Positions 39,060 to 53,750 of a DNA stretch of 64,000 nt are shown piece after piece. Positions within the stretch are counted from its first letter, which is position 1. Each line of letters starts with the position of its first letter. The stretch comes from Blastomussa wellsi (lineage: Eukaryota > Cnidaria > Anthozoa > Scleractinia > Plerogyridae): contig OX393569.1 of the NCBI GenBank assembly GCA_947652115.1, positions 4,143,791-4,207,790 on the forward strand, read 5' to 3'. The translations under genes were made by a program, and so were the position numbers. The notes beneath the pieces were generated by a model. It was not told the DNA's origin. It worked only from the letters and a program-made list of their open reading frames with translations, and ran no database searches.

Positions 39060-42000
39060 TTTGCTCATTAACGAATTTCTATTGTTTGAATATTCAGAGA
39101 GGATTTTCTCAGCGACTAAATGAGTTGTGACTCTACCACTTGACCATAATAGAAAGCGACACGCTCTCTTTCCAACGAACGCTCAAGCGCTCGGGAAATC
39201 CCCCTTTAATCCTAGATATTAGCGTATGAAAATTGAAACAATGGAAATTTGTTAATGTGCAGAACACTCTCCAGGTAAGCCCTTCTCCAGGTCGACCATT
39301 TTGCTCATTAACGAATTTCTATTGTTTGAATATTCAGTGAGGATTTTTTCAGCGACTAAATGAGTTGTGACTCTCCCATTTGACCATAATAGAAAGCGAC
39401 ACGCTCTCTTTCAAACGAACGCACAAGCGCCCGGGAAATCCCCCTTTACGACTAGATATTAGCCCTTGAATATTGAAACAATGGAAATTTGTTAATGAGC
39501 AGAACACTCTCCAGGTAAGCCCTTCTCCAGGTCGACCATTTTGCTCATTAACGAATTTCTATTGTTTGAATATTCAGAGAGGATTTTTTCAGCGACTAAA
39601 TGAGTTGTGACTCTACCACTTGACCATAATAGAAAGCGACACGCTCCGTTTCCAACGAACGCACAAGTGCCCGGGATATCCCCCTTTACGCGTAGATATT
39701 AGCAGATGAATATTGAAACAATGGAAAATTTGTTAATGAGCAGAACACTCTCCAGGTAAGCCCCTCTCCAGGTCGACCATTTTGCTCATTAACGAATTTC
39801 TATTGTTTGAATATTCAGAGAGGATTTTCTCAGCGACTAAATGAGTTGTGACTCTACCACTTGACCATAATAGAAAGCGACACGCTCTCTTTCCAACGAA
39901 CGCACAAGCGTCCGGGAAATCCCCTTTTACGCCTAGATATTAGCGCATGAATATAGAAACAATGGAAATTTGTTAATGAGCAGAACACTCTCCAGGTAAG
40001 CCCTTCTCCAGGTCGACCATTTTGCTCATTAACGAATTTCTATTCTTTGAATATTCAGAGAGGATTTTCTCAGCGACTAAATGAGTTGTGACTCTACGAC
40101 TTGACCATAATACAAATCGAAACGCTCTCTTTCCAGCGAACGCACAAGCGCCCGGGAAATCCCCCTTTTCGCTTAGATATTAGCGCATGAATATAGAAAC
40201 AATGGAAATTTGTTAATGAGCAGAACACTCTCCAGGTAAGCCCTTCTCCAGGTCGACCATTTTGCTCATTAACGAATTTCTATTGATTGAATATTCAGAG
40301 AGGATTTTCTCAGCGACTAAATGAGTTGTGACTCTACCACTTGACCATAATAGAAAGCGACACGCTCTCTTTCCAACGAACGCACAAGCGCTCGGGAAAT
40401 CCCCCTTTAATCCTAGATATTAGCGTATGAAAATTAAAACAATGGAAATTTGTTAATGTGCAGAACACTCTCCAGGTAAGCCCTTCTCCAGGTCGACCAT
40501 TTTGCTCATTAACGAATTTCTATTGTTTGAATATTCAGTGAGGATTTTTTCAGCGACTAAATTAGTTGTGACTCTCCCATTTGACCATAATAGAAAGCGA
40601 CACGCTCTCTTTCCAACGAACGCACAAGCGCCCGGGAAATCCCCCTTTACGTCTAGATATTAGCGCATGAATATTGAAACAATGGAAACTTTTAAATGAG
40701 CAGAACACTGTCCAGGTAAGCCCTTTCTCCAGGTCGACCATTTTGCTCATTAACGAATTTCTATTGTTTGAATATTCAGAGAGGATTTTCTCAGCGACTA
40801 AATGAGTTGTGACTCTAAAACTTGACCATAATAGAAAGCGACACGCTCTCTTTCCAACGAACGCACAAGCGCCTGGGAAATCTCCCTTTACGCGTAGATA
40901 TTAGCGCATGAATATTGAAACAATGGAAATTTGTTAATGAGCAGAACACTCTCCAGGTAAGCCCTTCTCCAGGTCGACCATTTTGCTCATTAACGAATTT
41001 CTATTGTTTGAATATTCAGAGAGGATTTTCTCAGCGACTAAATGAGTTGTGACTCTACCACTTGACCATAATAGAAAGCGACACGCTCTCTTTCCAACGA
41101 ACGCACAAGCGCCCGGGAAATCTCCCTTTACGCGTAGATATTAGCGCATGAATATTGAAACAATGGCAATTTGTTAATGAGCAGAACACTCTCCAGGTAA
41201 GCCCTTCTCCAGGTCGACCATTTTGCCCATTAACGAATTTCTATTGTTTGAATATTCAGAGAGGATTTTCTCAGCGACTAAATGAGTTGTGATTCTAAAA
41301 CTTGACCATAATAGAAAGCGACACGCTCTCTTTCCAACGAACGCACAAGCGCCCGGGAAATCCCCCTTTACGCCTAGATATTAGCGCATGAATATTGAAA
41401 CAATGGAAACTTTTTAATGAGCAGAACACTCTCCAGGTAAGCCCTTTCTCCAGGTCGACCATGTTGCTCATTAACGAATTTCTATTGTTTGAATATTCAG
41501 AGAGGATTTTCTCAGCGACTAAATGAGTTGTGACTCTAAAACTTGACCATAATAGAAAGCGACACGCTCTCTTTCCAACGAACGCTCAAGCGCCCGGGAA
41601 ATCCCCTTTTACGCCTAGATATTAGCGCATGAATATAGAAACAATGGAAATTTGTTAATGAGCAGAACACTCTCCAGGTAAGCCCTTCTCCAGGTCGACC
41701 ATTTTGCTCATTAACGAATTTCTATTCTTTGAATATTCAGAGAGGATTTTCTCAGCGACTAAATGAGTTGTGACTCTACGACTTGACCATAATACAAATC
41801 GACACGCTCTCTTTCCAGTGAACGCACAAGCGCCCGGGAAATCCCCCTTTTCGCTTAGATATTAGCGCATGAATATAGAAACAATGGAAATTTGTTAATG
41901 AGCAGAACACTCTCCAGGTAAGCCCTTCTCCAGGTCGACCATTTTGCTCATTAACGAATTTCTATTGTTTGAATATTCAGAGAGGATTTTCTCAGCGACT

Positions 42001-42430
42001 AAATGAGTTGTGACTCTACCACTTGACCATAATAGAAAGCGACACGCTCTCTTTCCAACGAACGCACAAGCGCTCGGGAAATCCCCCTTTAATCCTAGAT
42101 ATTAGCGTATGAAAATTAAAACAATGGAAATTTGTTAATGTGCAGAACACTCTCCAGGTAAGCCCTTCTCCAGGTCGACCATTTTGCTCATTAACGAATT
42201 TCTATTGTTTGAATATTCAGTGAGGATTTTTTCAGCGACTAAATGAGTTGTGATTCTCCCATTTGACCATAATAGAAAGCGACACGCTCTCTTTCAAACG
42301 AACGCACAAGCGCCCGGGAAATCCCCCTTTACGCCTAGATATTAGCGCATGAATATTGAAACAATGGAAACTTTTTAATGAGCAGAACACTCTCCAGGTA
42401 AGCCCTTTCTCCAGGTCGACCATTTTGCTC
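39060..42430. repeat. Satellite block E, left copy
   Basis: Variants in order (GCTCAAGCGCTCGGG at 39181, TACGTCTAGA at 40649, TCCATGTTGCTC-like change near 41460) recur at offset 10093 in 49150-52520. Confidence 0.75.
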
Positions 42431-45400
42431 ATTAACGAATTTCTATTGTTTGAATATTCAGAGAGGATTTTCTCAGCGACTAAATGAGTTGTGACTCTAA
42501 AACTTGACCATAATAGAAAGCGACACGCTCTCTTTCCAACGAACGCACAAGCGCCTGGGAAATCTCCCTTTACGCGTAGATATTAGCGCATGAATATTGA
42601 AACAATGGAAATTTGTTAATGAGCAGAACACTCTCCAGGTAAGCCCTTCTCCAGGTCGACCATTTTGCTCATTAACGAATTTCTATTGTTTGAATATTCA
42701 GAGAGGATTTTCTCAGCGACTAAATGAGTTGTGACTCTACCACTTGACAATAATAGAAAGCGACACGCTCTCTTTCCAACGAACGCACAAGCGCCCGGGA
42801 AATCTCCCTTTACGCGTAGATATTAGCGCATGAATATTGAAACAATGGCAATTTGTTAATGAGCAGAACACTCTCCAGGTAAGCCCTTCTCCAGGTCGAC
42901 CATTTTGCCCATTAACGAATTTCTATTGTTTGAATATTCAGAGAGGATTTTCTCAGCGACTAAATGAGTTGTGATTCTAAAACTTGACCATAATAGAAAG
43001 CGACACGCTCTCTTTCCAACGAACGCACAAGCGCCCGGGAAATCCCCCTTTACGCCTAGATATTAGCGCATGAATATTGAAACAATGGAAACTTTTTAAT
43101 GAGCAGAACACTCTCCAGGTAAGCCCTTTCTCCAGGTCGACCATTTTGCTCATTAACGAATTTCTATTGTTTGAATATTCAGAGAGGATTTTCTCAGCGA
43201 CTAAATGAGTTGTGACTCTAAAACTTGACCATAATAGAAAGCGACACGCTCTCTTTCCAACGAACGCACAAGCGCCTGGGAAATCTCCCTTTACGCGTAG
43301 ATATTAGCGCATGAATATTGAAACAATGGAAAATTTGTTAATGAGCAGAACACTCTCCAGGGAAGCCCTTCTCCAGGTCGACCATTTTGCTCATTAACGA
43401 ATTTCTATTGTTTGAATATTAAGAGAGGAGTTTCTCAGCGACTAAATGAGTTGTGACTCTACCACTTGACCATAATAGAAAGCGACACGCTCTCTTTCCA
43501 ACGAACGCACAAGCGCCCGGGAAATCCCCCTTTACGCGTAGATATTTGCGCATGAATATTGAAACAATGGAAATTTGTTAATGAGCAGAACACTCTCCAG
43601 GTAAGCCCTTCTCCAGGTCGACCATTTTGCTTATTAACGAATTTTTATTGTTTGAATATTCAGAGAGGATTTTCTCAGCGACTAAATGAGTTGTGACTCT
43701 ACCACTTGACCATAATAGAAAGCGACACGCTCTCTTTCCAACGAACGCCCAAGCGCCCGGGAAATCTCCCTTTACGCGTAGATATTAGCGCATGAATATT
43801 GAAACAATGGCAATTTGTTAATGAGCAGAACACTCTCCAGGTAAGCCCTTCTCCAGGTCGACCATTTTGCTCATTAACGAATTTCTATTGTTTGAATATT
43901 CAGAGAGGATTTTTTCAGCGACTAAATGAGTTGTGACTCTACCACTTGACCATAATAAAAAGCGACACGCTCTCTTTCCAACGAACGCACAAGCGCCCGG
44001 GAAATCCCCCTTTACGCCTAGATATTAGCGCATGAATATTGAAACAATGGAAATTTGTTAATGAGCAGAACACTCTCCAGGTAAGCCCTTCTCCAGGTCG
44101 ACCATTTTGCTCATTAACGAATTTCTATTGTTTGAATATTCAGAGAGGATTTTCTCAGCGACTAAATGAGTTGTGACTCTACCACTTGACCTTAATAGAA
44201 AGCGACACGCTCTCTTTCCAACGAACGCAGAAGCGCCCGGGAAATCCCCCTTTTCGCCTAGATATTAGCGCATGAATATTGAAACAATGGAAATTTGTTT
44301 ATGAGCAGAACACTCTCCGGGTAAGCCCTTCTCCAGGCCGACCATATTGCTTATTAACGAATTTCTATTGTTTGAATATTCAGAGAGGATTTTCTCAGCG
44401 ACTAAATGAGTTGTGACTCTACCACTTGACCATAATAGAAAGCGACACGCTATCTTTCCAACGAACGCACAAGCGCCTGGGAAATCCCCCTTTACGCGTA
44501 GATATTAGCGCATGAATATTGAAACAATGGAAAATTTGTTAATGAGCAGAACACTCTCCAGGTAAGCCCTTCTCCAGGTCGACCATTTTGCTCATTAACG
44601 AATTTCTATTGTTTGAATATTCAGAGAGGATTTTCTCAGCGACTAAATGAGTTGTGACTCTACCACTTGACCATAATAGAAAGCGACACGCTCTCTTTCC
44701 AACGAACGCACAAGCGCCCGGGAAATCCCCCTTTACGACTAGATATTAGCCCTTGAATATTGAAACAATGGAAATTTGTTAATGAGCAGAACACTCTCCA
44801 AGTAAGCCCTTCTCCAGGTCGACCATTTTGCTCATTAACGAATTTCTATTGTTTGAATATTCAGAGAGGATTTTCTCAGCGACTAAATGAGTTGTGACTC
44901 TACCACTTGACCATAATAGAAAGCGACACGCTCTCTTTCCAACGAACGCTCAAGCGCTCGGGAAATCCCCCTTTAATCCTAGATATTAGCGTATGAAAAT
45001 TGAAACAATGGAAATTTGTTAATGTGCAGAACACTCTCCAGGTAAGCCCTTCTCCAGGTCGACCATTTTGCTCATTAACGAATTTCTATTGTTTGAATAT
45101 TCAGTGAGGATTTTTTCAGCGACTAAATGAGTTGTGATTCTCCCATTTGACCATAATAGAAAGCGACACGCTCTCTTTCAAACGAACGCACAAGCGCCCG
45201 GGAAATCCCCCTTTACGCCTAGATATTAGCGCATGAATATTGAAACAATGGAAACTTTTTAATGAGCAGAACACTCTCCAGGTAAGCCCTTTCTCCAGGT
45301 CGACCATTTTGCTCATTAACGAATTTCTATTGTTTGAATATTCAGAGAGGATTTTCTCAGCGACTAAATGAGTTGTGACTCTAAAACTTGACCATAATAG

Positions 45401-47299
45401 AAAGCGACACGCTCTCTTTCCAACGAACGCACAAGCGCCTGGGAAATCTCCCTTTACGCGTAGATATTAGCGCATGAATATTGAAACAATGGAAATTTGT
45501 TAATGAGCAGAACACTCTCCAGGTAAGCCCTTCTCCAGGTCGACCATTTTGCTCATTAACGAATTTCTATTGTTTGAATATTCAGAGAGGATTTTCTCAG
45601 CGACTAAATGAGTTGTGACTCTACCACTTGACAATAATAGAAAGCGACACGCTCTCTTTCCAACGAACGCACAAGCGCCCGGGAAATCTCCCTTTACGCG
45701 TAGATATTAGCGCATGAATATTGAAACAATGGCAATTTGTTAATGAGCAGAACACTCTCCAGGTAAGCCCTTCTCCAGGTCGACCATTTTGCCCATTAAC
45801 GAATTTCTATTGTTTGAATATTCAGAGAGGATTTTCTCAGCGACTAAATGAGTTGTGATTCTAAAACTTGACCATAATAGAAAGCGACACGCTCTCTTTC
45901 CAACGAACGCACAAGCGCCCGGGAAATCCCCCTTTACGCCTAGATATTAGCGCATGAATATTGAAACAATGGAAACTTTTTAATGAGCAGAACACTCTCC
46001 AGGTAAGCCCTTTCTCCAGGTCGACCATTTTGCTCATTAACGAATTTCTATTGTTTGAATATTCAGAGAGGATTTTCTCAGCGACTAAATGAGTTGTGAC
46101 TCTAAAACTTGACCATAATAGAAAGCGACACGCTCTCTTTCCAACGAACGCACAAGCGCCTGGGAAATCTCCCTTTACGCGTAGATATTAGCGCATGAAT
46201 ATTGAAACAATGGAAAATTTGTTAATGAGCAGAACACTCTCCAGGGAAGCCCTTCTCCAGGTCGACCATTTTGCTCATTAACGAATTTCTATTGTTTGAA
46301 TATTAAGAGAGGAGTTTCTCAGCGACTAAATGAGTTGTGACTCTACCACTTGACCATAATAGAAAGCGACACGCTCTCTTTCCAACGAACGCACAAGCGC
46401 CCGGGAAATCCCCCTTTACGCGTAGATATTTGCGCATGAATATTGAAACAATGGAAATTTGTTAATGAGCAGAACACTCTCCAGGTAAGCCCTTCTCCAG
46501 GTCGACCATTTTGCTTATTAACGAATTTTTATTGTTTGAATATTCAGAGAGGATTTTCTCAGCGACTAAATGAGTTGTGACTCTACCACTTGACCATAAT
46601 AGAAAGCGACACGCTCTCTTTCCAACGAACGCCCAAGCGCCCGGGAAATCTCCCTTTACGCGTAGATATTAGCGCATGAATATTGAAACAATGGCAATTT
46701 GTTAATGAGCAGAACACTCTCCAGGTAAGCCCTTCTCCAGGTCGACCATTTTGCTCATTAACGAATTTCTATTGTTTGAATATTCAGAGAGGATTTTTTC
46801 AGCGACTAAATGAGTTGTGACTCTACCACTTGACCATAATAAAAAGCGACACGCTCTCTTTCCAACGAACGCACAAGCGCCCGGGAAATCCCCCTTTACG
46901 CCTAGATATTAGCGCATGAATATTGAAACAATGGAAATTTGTTAATGAGCAGAACACTCTCCAGGTAAGCCCTTCTCCAGGTCGACCATTTTGCTCATTA
47001 ACGAATTTCTATTGTTTGAATATTCAGAGAGGATTTTCTCAGCGACTAAATGAGTTGTGACTCTACCACTTGACCTTAATAGAAAGCGACACGCTCTCTT
47101 TCCAACGAACGCAGAAGCGCCCGGGAAATCCCCCTTTTCGCCTAGATATTAGCGCATGAATATTGAAACAATGGAAATTTGTTTATGAGCAGAACACTCT
47201 CCGGGTAAGCCCTTCTCCAGGCCGACCATATTGCTTATTAACGAATTTCTATTGTTTGAATATTCAGAGAGGATTTTCTCAGCGACTAAATGAGTTGTG
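42121..47299. repeat. Satellite 12-unit duplication, offset 2884
   Basis: Bases 42121-44415 recur as 45005-47299. Shared private changes include AAGAGAGGAGTTTCTC at 43421/46305 and CCGACCATATTGCTTATT at 44338/47222. Confidence 0.85.
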
Positions 47300-48740
47300 A
47301 TTCTAAAACTTGACCATAATAGAAAGCGACACGCTCTCTTTCCAACGAACGCACAAGCGCCCGGGAAATCCCCCTTTACGCCTAGATATTAGCGCATGAA
47401 TATTGAAACAATGGAAACTTTTTAATGAGCAGAACACTCTCCAGGTAAGCCCTTTCTCCAGGTCGACCATTTTGCTCATTAACGAATTTCTATTGTTTGA
47501 ATATTCAGAGAGGATTTTCTCAGCGACTAAATGAGTTGTGACTCTAAAACTTGACCATAATAGAAAGCGACACGCTCTCTTTCCAACGAACGCACAAGCG
47601 CCTGGGAAATCTCCCTTTACGCGTAGATATTAGCGCATGAATATTGAAACAATGGAAAATTTGTTAATGAGCAGAACACTCTCCAGGGAAGCCCTTCTCC
47701 AGGTCGACCATTTTGCTCATTAACGAATTTCTATTGTTTGAATATTAAGAGAGGAGTTTCTCAGCGACTAAATGAGTTGTGACTCTACCACTTGACCATA
47801 ATAGAAAGCGACACGCTCTCTTTCCAACGAACGCACAAGCGCCCGGGAAATCCCCCTTTACGCGTAGATATTTGCGCATGAATATTGAAACAATGGAAAT
47901 TTGTTAATGAGCAGAACACTCTCCAGGTAAGCCCTTCTCCAGGTCGACCATTTTGCTTATTAACGAATTTTTATTGTTTGAATATTCAGAGAGGATTTTC
48001 TCAGCGACTAAATGAGTTGTGACTCTACCACTTGACCATAATAGAAAGCGACACGCTCTCTTTCCAACGAACGCCCAAGCGCCCGGGAAATCTCCCTTTA
48101 CGCGTAGATATTAGCGCATGAATATTGAAACAATGGCAATTTGTTAATGAGCAGAACACTCTCCAGGTAAGCCCTTCTCCAGGTCGACCATTTTGCTCAT
48201 TAACGAATTTCTATTGTTTGAATATTCAGAGAGGATTTTTTCAGCGACTAAATGAGTTGTGACTCTACCACTTGACCATAATAAAAAGCGACACGCTCTC
48301 TTTCCAACGAACGCACAAGCGCCCGGGAAATCCCCCTTTACGCCTAGATATTAGCGCATGAATATTGAAACAATGGAAATTTGTTAATGAGCAGAACACT
48401 CTCCAGGTAAGCCCTTCTCCAGGTCGACCATTTTGCTCATTAACGAATTTCTATTGTTTGAATATTCAGAGAGGATTTTCTCAGCGACTAAATGAGTTGT
48501 GACTCTACCACTTGACCTTAATAGAAAGCGACACGCTCTCTTTCCAACGAACGCAGAAGCGCCCGGGAAATCCCCCTTTTCGCCTAGATATTAGCGCATG
48601 AATATTGAAACAATGGAAATTTGTTTATGAGCAGAACACTCTCCGGGTAAGCCCTTCTCCAGGCCGACCATATTGCTTATTAACGAATTTCTATTGTTTG
48701 AATATTCAGAGAGGATTTTCTCAGCGACTAAATGAGTTGT
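45857..48740. repeat. Satellite 6-unit duplication, offset 1442
   Basis: Bases 45857-47298 recur as 47299-48740: GATTCTAAAACTTGACC at 45857/47299, AAGAGAGGAGTTTCTC at 46305/47747, GCCGACCATATTGC at 47221/48663. Confidence 0.85.
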
Positions 48741-49149
48741 GACTCTACCACTTGACCATAATAGAAAGCGACACGCTATCTTTCCAACGAACGCACAAGC
48801 GCCTGGGAAATCCCCCTTTACGCGTAGATATTAGCGCATGAATATTGAAACAATGGAAAATTTGTTAATGAGCAGAACACTCTCCAGGTAAGCCCTTCTC
48901 CAGGTCGACCATTTTGCTCATTAACGAATTTCTATTGTTTGAATATTCAGAGAGGATTTTCTCAGCGACTAAATGAGTTGTGACTCTACCACTTGACCAT
49001 AATAGAAAGCGACACGCTCTCTTTCCAACGAACGCAAAAGCGCCCGGGAAATCCCCCTTTACGACTAGATATTAGCCCTTGAATATTGAAACAATGGAAA
49101 TTTGTTAATGAGCAGAACACTCTCCAAGTAAGTCCTTCTCCAGGTCGAC

Positions 49150-52100
49150 CATTTTGCTCATTAACGAATTTCTATTGTTTGAATATTCAGAGAGGATTTT
49201 CTCAGCGACTAAATGAGTTGTGACTCTACCACTTGACCATAATAGAAAGCGACACGCTCTCTTTCCAACGAACGCTCAAGCGCTCGGGAAATCCCCCTTT
49301 AATCCTAGATATTAGCGTATGAAAATTGAAACAATGGAAATTTGTTAATGTGCAGAACACTCTCCAGGTAAGCCCTTCTCCAGGTCGACCATTTTGCTCA
49401 TTAACGAATTTCTATTGTTTGAATATTCAGTGAGGATTTTTTCAGCGACTAAATGAGTTGTGACTCTCCCATTTGACCATAATAGAAAGCGACACGCTCT
49501 CTTTCAAACGAACGCACAAGCGCCCGGGAAATCCCCCTTTACGACTAGATATTAGCCCTTGAATATTGAAACAATGGAAATTTGTTAATGAGCAGAACAC
49601 TCTCCAGGTAAGCCCTTCTCCAGGTCGACCATTTTGCTCATTAACGAATTTCTATTGTTTGAATATTCAGAGAGGATTTTCTCAGCGACTAAATGAGTTG
49701 TGACTCTACCACTTGACCATAATAGAAAGCGACACGCTCCCTTTCCAACGAACGCACAAGTGCCCGGGATATCCCCCTTTACGCGTAGATATTAGCAGAT
49801 GAATATTGAAACAATGGAAAATTTGTTAATGAGCAGAACACTCTCCAGGTAAGCCCCTCTCCAGGTCGACCATTTTGCTCATTAACGAATTTCTATTGTT
49901 TGAATATTCAGAGAGGATTTTCTCAGCGACTAAATGAGTTGTGACTCTACCACTTGACCATAATAGAAAGCGACACGCTCTCTTTCCAACGAACGCACAA
50001 GCGCCCGGGAAATCCCCCTTTACGCCTAGATATTAGCGCATGAATATAGAAACAATGGAAATTTGTTAATGAGCAGAACACTCTCCAGGTAAGCCCTTCT
50101 CCAGGTCGACCATTTTGCTCATTAACGAATTTCTATTCTTTGAATATTCAGAGAGGATTTTCTCAGCGACTAAATGAGTTGTGACTCTACGACTTGACCA
50201 TAATACAAATCGACACGCTCTCTTTCCAGCGAACGCACAAGCGCCCGGGAAATCCCCCTTTTCGCTTAGATATTAGCGCATGAATATAGAAACAATGGAA
50301 ATTTGTTAATGAGCAAAACACTCTCCAGGTAAGCCCTTCTCCAGGTCGACCATTTTGCTCATTAACGAATTTCTATTGTTTGAATATTCAGAGAGGATTT
50401 TCTCAGCGACTAAATGAGTTGTGACTCTACCACTTGACCATAATAGAAAGCGACACGCTCTCTTTCCAACGAACGCACAAGCGCTCGGGAAATCCCCCTT
50501 TAATCCTAGATATTAGCGTATGAAAAGTAAAACAATGGAAATTTGTTAATGTGCAGAACACTCTCCAGGTAAGCCCTTCTCCAGGTCGACCATTTTGCTC
50601 ATTAACGAATTTCTATTGTTTGAATATTCAGTGAGGATTTTTTCAGCGACTAAATGAGTTGTGACTCTCCCATTTGACCATAATAGAAAGCGACACGCTC
50701 TCTTTCCAACGAACGCACAAGCGCCCGGGAAATCCCCCTTTACGTCTAGATATTAGCGCATGAATATTGAAACAATGGAAACTTTTTAATGAGCAGAACA
50801 CTCTCCAGGTAAGCCCTTTCTCCAGGTCGACCATTTTGCTCATTAACGAATTTCTATTGTTTGAATATTCAGAGAGGATTTTCTCAGCGACTAAATGAGT
50901 TGTGACTCTAAAACTTGACCATAATAGAAAGCGACACGCTCTCTTTCCAACGAACGCACAAGCGCCTGGGAAATCTCCCTTTACGCGTAGATATTAGCGC
51001 ATGAATATTGAAACAATGGAAATTTGTTAATGAGCAGAACACTCTCCAGGTAAGCCCTTCTCCAGGTCGACCATTTTGCTCATTAACGAATTTCTATTGT
51101 TTGAATATTCAGAGAGGATTTTCTCAGCGACTAAATGAGTTGTGACTCTACCACTTGACCATAATAGAAAGCGACACGCTCTCTTTCCAACGAACGCACA
51201 AGCGCCCGGGAAATCTCCCTTTACGCGTAGATATTAGCGCATGAATATTGAAACAATGGCAATTTGTTAATGAGCAGAACACTCTCCAGGTAAGCCCTTC
51301 TCCAGGTCGACCATTTTGCCCATTAACGAATTTCTATTGTTTGAATATTCAGAGAGGATTTTCTCAGCGACTAAATGAGTTGTGATTCTAAAACTTGACC
51401 ATAATAGAAAGCGACACGCTCTCTTTCCAACGAACGCACAAGCGCCCGGGAAATCCCCCTTTACGCCTAGATATTAGCGCATGAATATTGAAACAATGGA
51501 AACTTTTTAATGAGCAGAACACTCTCCAGGTAAGCCCTTTCTCCAGGTCGACCATGTTGCTCATTAACGAATTTCTATTGTTTGAATATTCAGAGAGGAT
51601 TTTCTCAGCGACTAAATGAGTTGTGACTCTAAAACTTGACCATAATAGAAAGCGACACGCTCTCTTTCCAACGAACGCTCAAGCGCCCGGGAAATCCCCC
51701 TTTACGCCTAGATATTAGCGCATGAATATAGAAACAATGGAAATTTGTTAATGAGCAGAACAATCTCCAGGTAAGCCCTTCTCCAGGTCGACCATTTTGC
51801 TCATTAACGAATTTCTATTCTTTGAATATTCAGAGAGGATTTTCTCAGCGACTAAATGAGTTGTGACTCTACGACTTGACCATAATACAAATCGACACGC
51901 TCTCTTTCCAGTGAACGCACAAGCGCCCGGGAAATCCCCCTTTTCGCTTAGATATTAGCGCATGAATATAGAAACAATGGAATTTGTTAATGAGCAGAAC
52001 ACTCTCCAGGTAAGCCCTTCTCCAGGTCGACCATTTTGCTCATTAACGAATTTCTATTGTTTGAATATTCAGAGAGGATTTTCTCAGCGACTAAATGAGT

Positions 52101-52520
52101 TGTGACTCTACCACTTGACCATAATAGAAAGCGACACGCTCTCTTTCCAACGAACGCACAAGCGCTCGGGAAATCCCCCTTTAATCCTAGATATTAGCGT
52201 ATGAAAATTAAAACAATGGAAATTTGTTAATGTGCAGAACACTCTCCAGGTAAGCCCTTCTCCAGGTCGACCATTTTGCTCATTAACGAATTTCTATTGT
52301 TTGAATATTCAGTGAGGATTTTTTCAGCGACTAAATGAGTTGTGACTCTCCCATTTGACCATAATAGAAAGCGACACGCTCTCTTTCAAACGAACGCACA
52401 AGCGCCCGGGAAATCCCCCTTTACGCCTAGATATTAGCGCATGAATATTGAAACAATGGAAACTTTTTAATGAGCAGAACACTCTCCAGGTAAGCCCTTT
52501 CTCCAGGTCGACCATTTTGC
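49150..52520. repeat. Satellite block E, right copy
   Basis: Same variant order as 39060-42430 at offset 10093, falling to 10092 after a one-base deletion near 51980 (AATGGAATTTG instead of AATGGAAATTTG). Confidence 0.75.
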
Positions 52521-53750
52521 TCATTAACGAATTTCTATTGTTTGAATATTCAGAGAGGATTTTCTCAGCGACTAAATGAGTTGTGACTCTAAAACTTGAC
52601 CATAATAGAAAGCGACACGCTCTCTTTCCAACGAACGCACAAGCGCCTAGGAAATCTCCCTTTACGCGTAGATATTAGCGCATGAATATTGAAACAATGG
52701 AAATTTGTTAATGAGCAGAAAACTCTCCAGGTAAGCCCTTCTCCAGGTCGACCAGTTTGCTTATTAACGAATTTCTATTGTTTGAATATTCAGAGAGTAT
52801 TTTCTCAGCGACTAAATGAGTTGTGACTCTACCACTTGACAATAATAGAAAGCGACACGCTCTCTTTCCAACGAACGCACAAGCGCCCGGGAAATCTCCC
52901 TTTACGCGTAGATATTAGCGCATGAATATTGAAACAATGGCAATTTGTTAATGAGCAGAACACTCTCCAGGTAAGCCCTTCTCCAGGTCGACCATTTTGC
53001 CCATTAACGAATTTCTATTGTTTGAATATTCAGAGAGGATTTTCTCAGCGACTAAATGAGTTGTGATTCTAAAACTTGACCATAATAGAAAGCGACACGC
53101 TCTCTTTCCAACGAACGCACAAGCGCCCGGGAAATCCCCCTTTACGCCTAGATATTAGCGCATGAATATTGAAACAATGGAAACTTTTTAATGAGCAGAA
53201 CACTCTCCAGGTAAGCCCTTTCTGCAGGTCGACCATTTTGCTCATTAACGAATTTCTATTGTTTGAATATTCAGAGAGGATTTTCTCAGCGACTAAATGA
53301 GTTGTGACTCTAAAACTTGACCATAATAGAAAGCGACACGCTCTCTTTCCAACGAACGCACAAGCGCCTGGGAAATCTCCCTTTACGCGTAGATATTAGC
53401 GCATGAATATTGAAACAATGGCAATTTGTTAATGAGCAGAACACTCTCCAGGTAAGCCCTTCTCCAGGTCGACCATTTTGCCCATTAACGAATTTCTATT
53501 GTTTGAATATTCAGAGAGGATTTTCTCAGCGACTAAATGAGTTGTGATTCTAAAACTTGACCATAATAGAAAGCGACACGCTCTCTTTCCAACGAACGCA
53601 CAAGCGCCCGGGAAATCCCCCTTTACGCCTAGATATTAGCGCATGAATATTGAAACAATGGAAACTTTTTAATGAGCAGAACACTCTCCAGGTAAGCCCT
53701 TTCTCCAGGTCGACCATTTTGCTCATTAACGAATTTCTATTGTTTGAATA

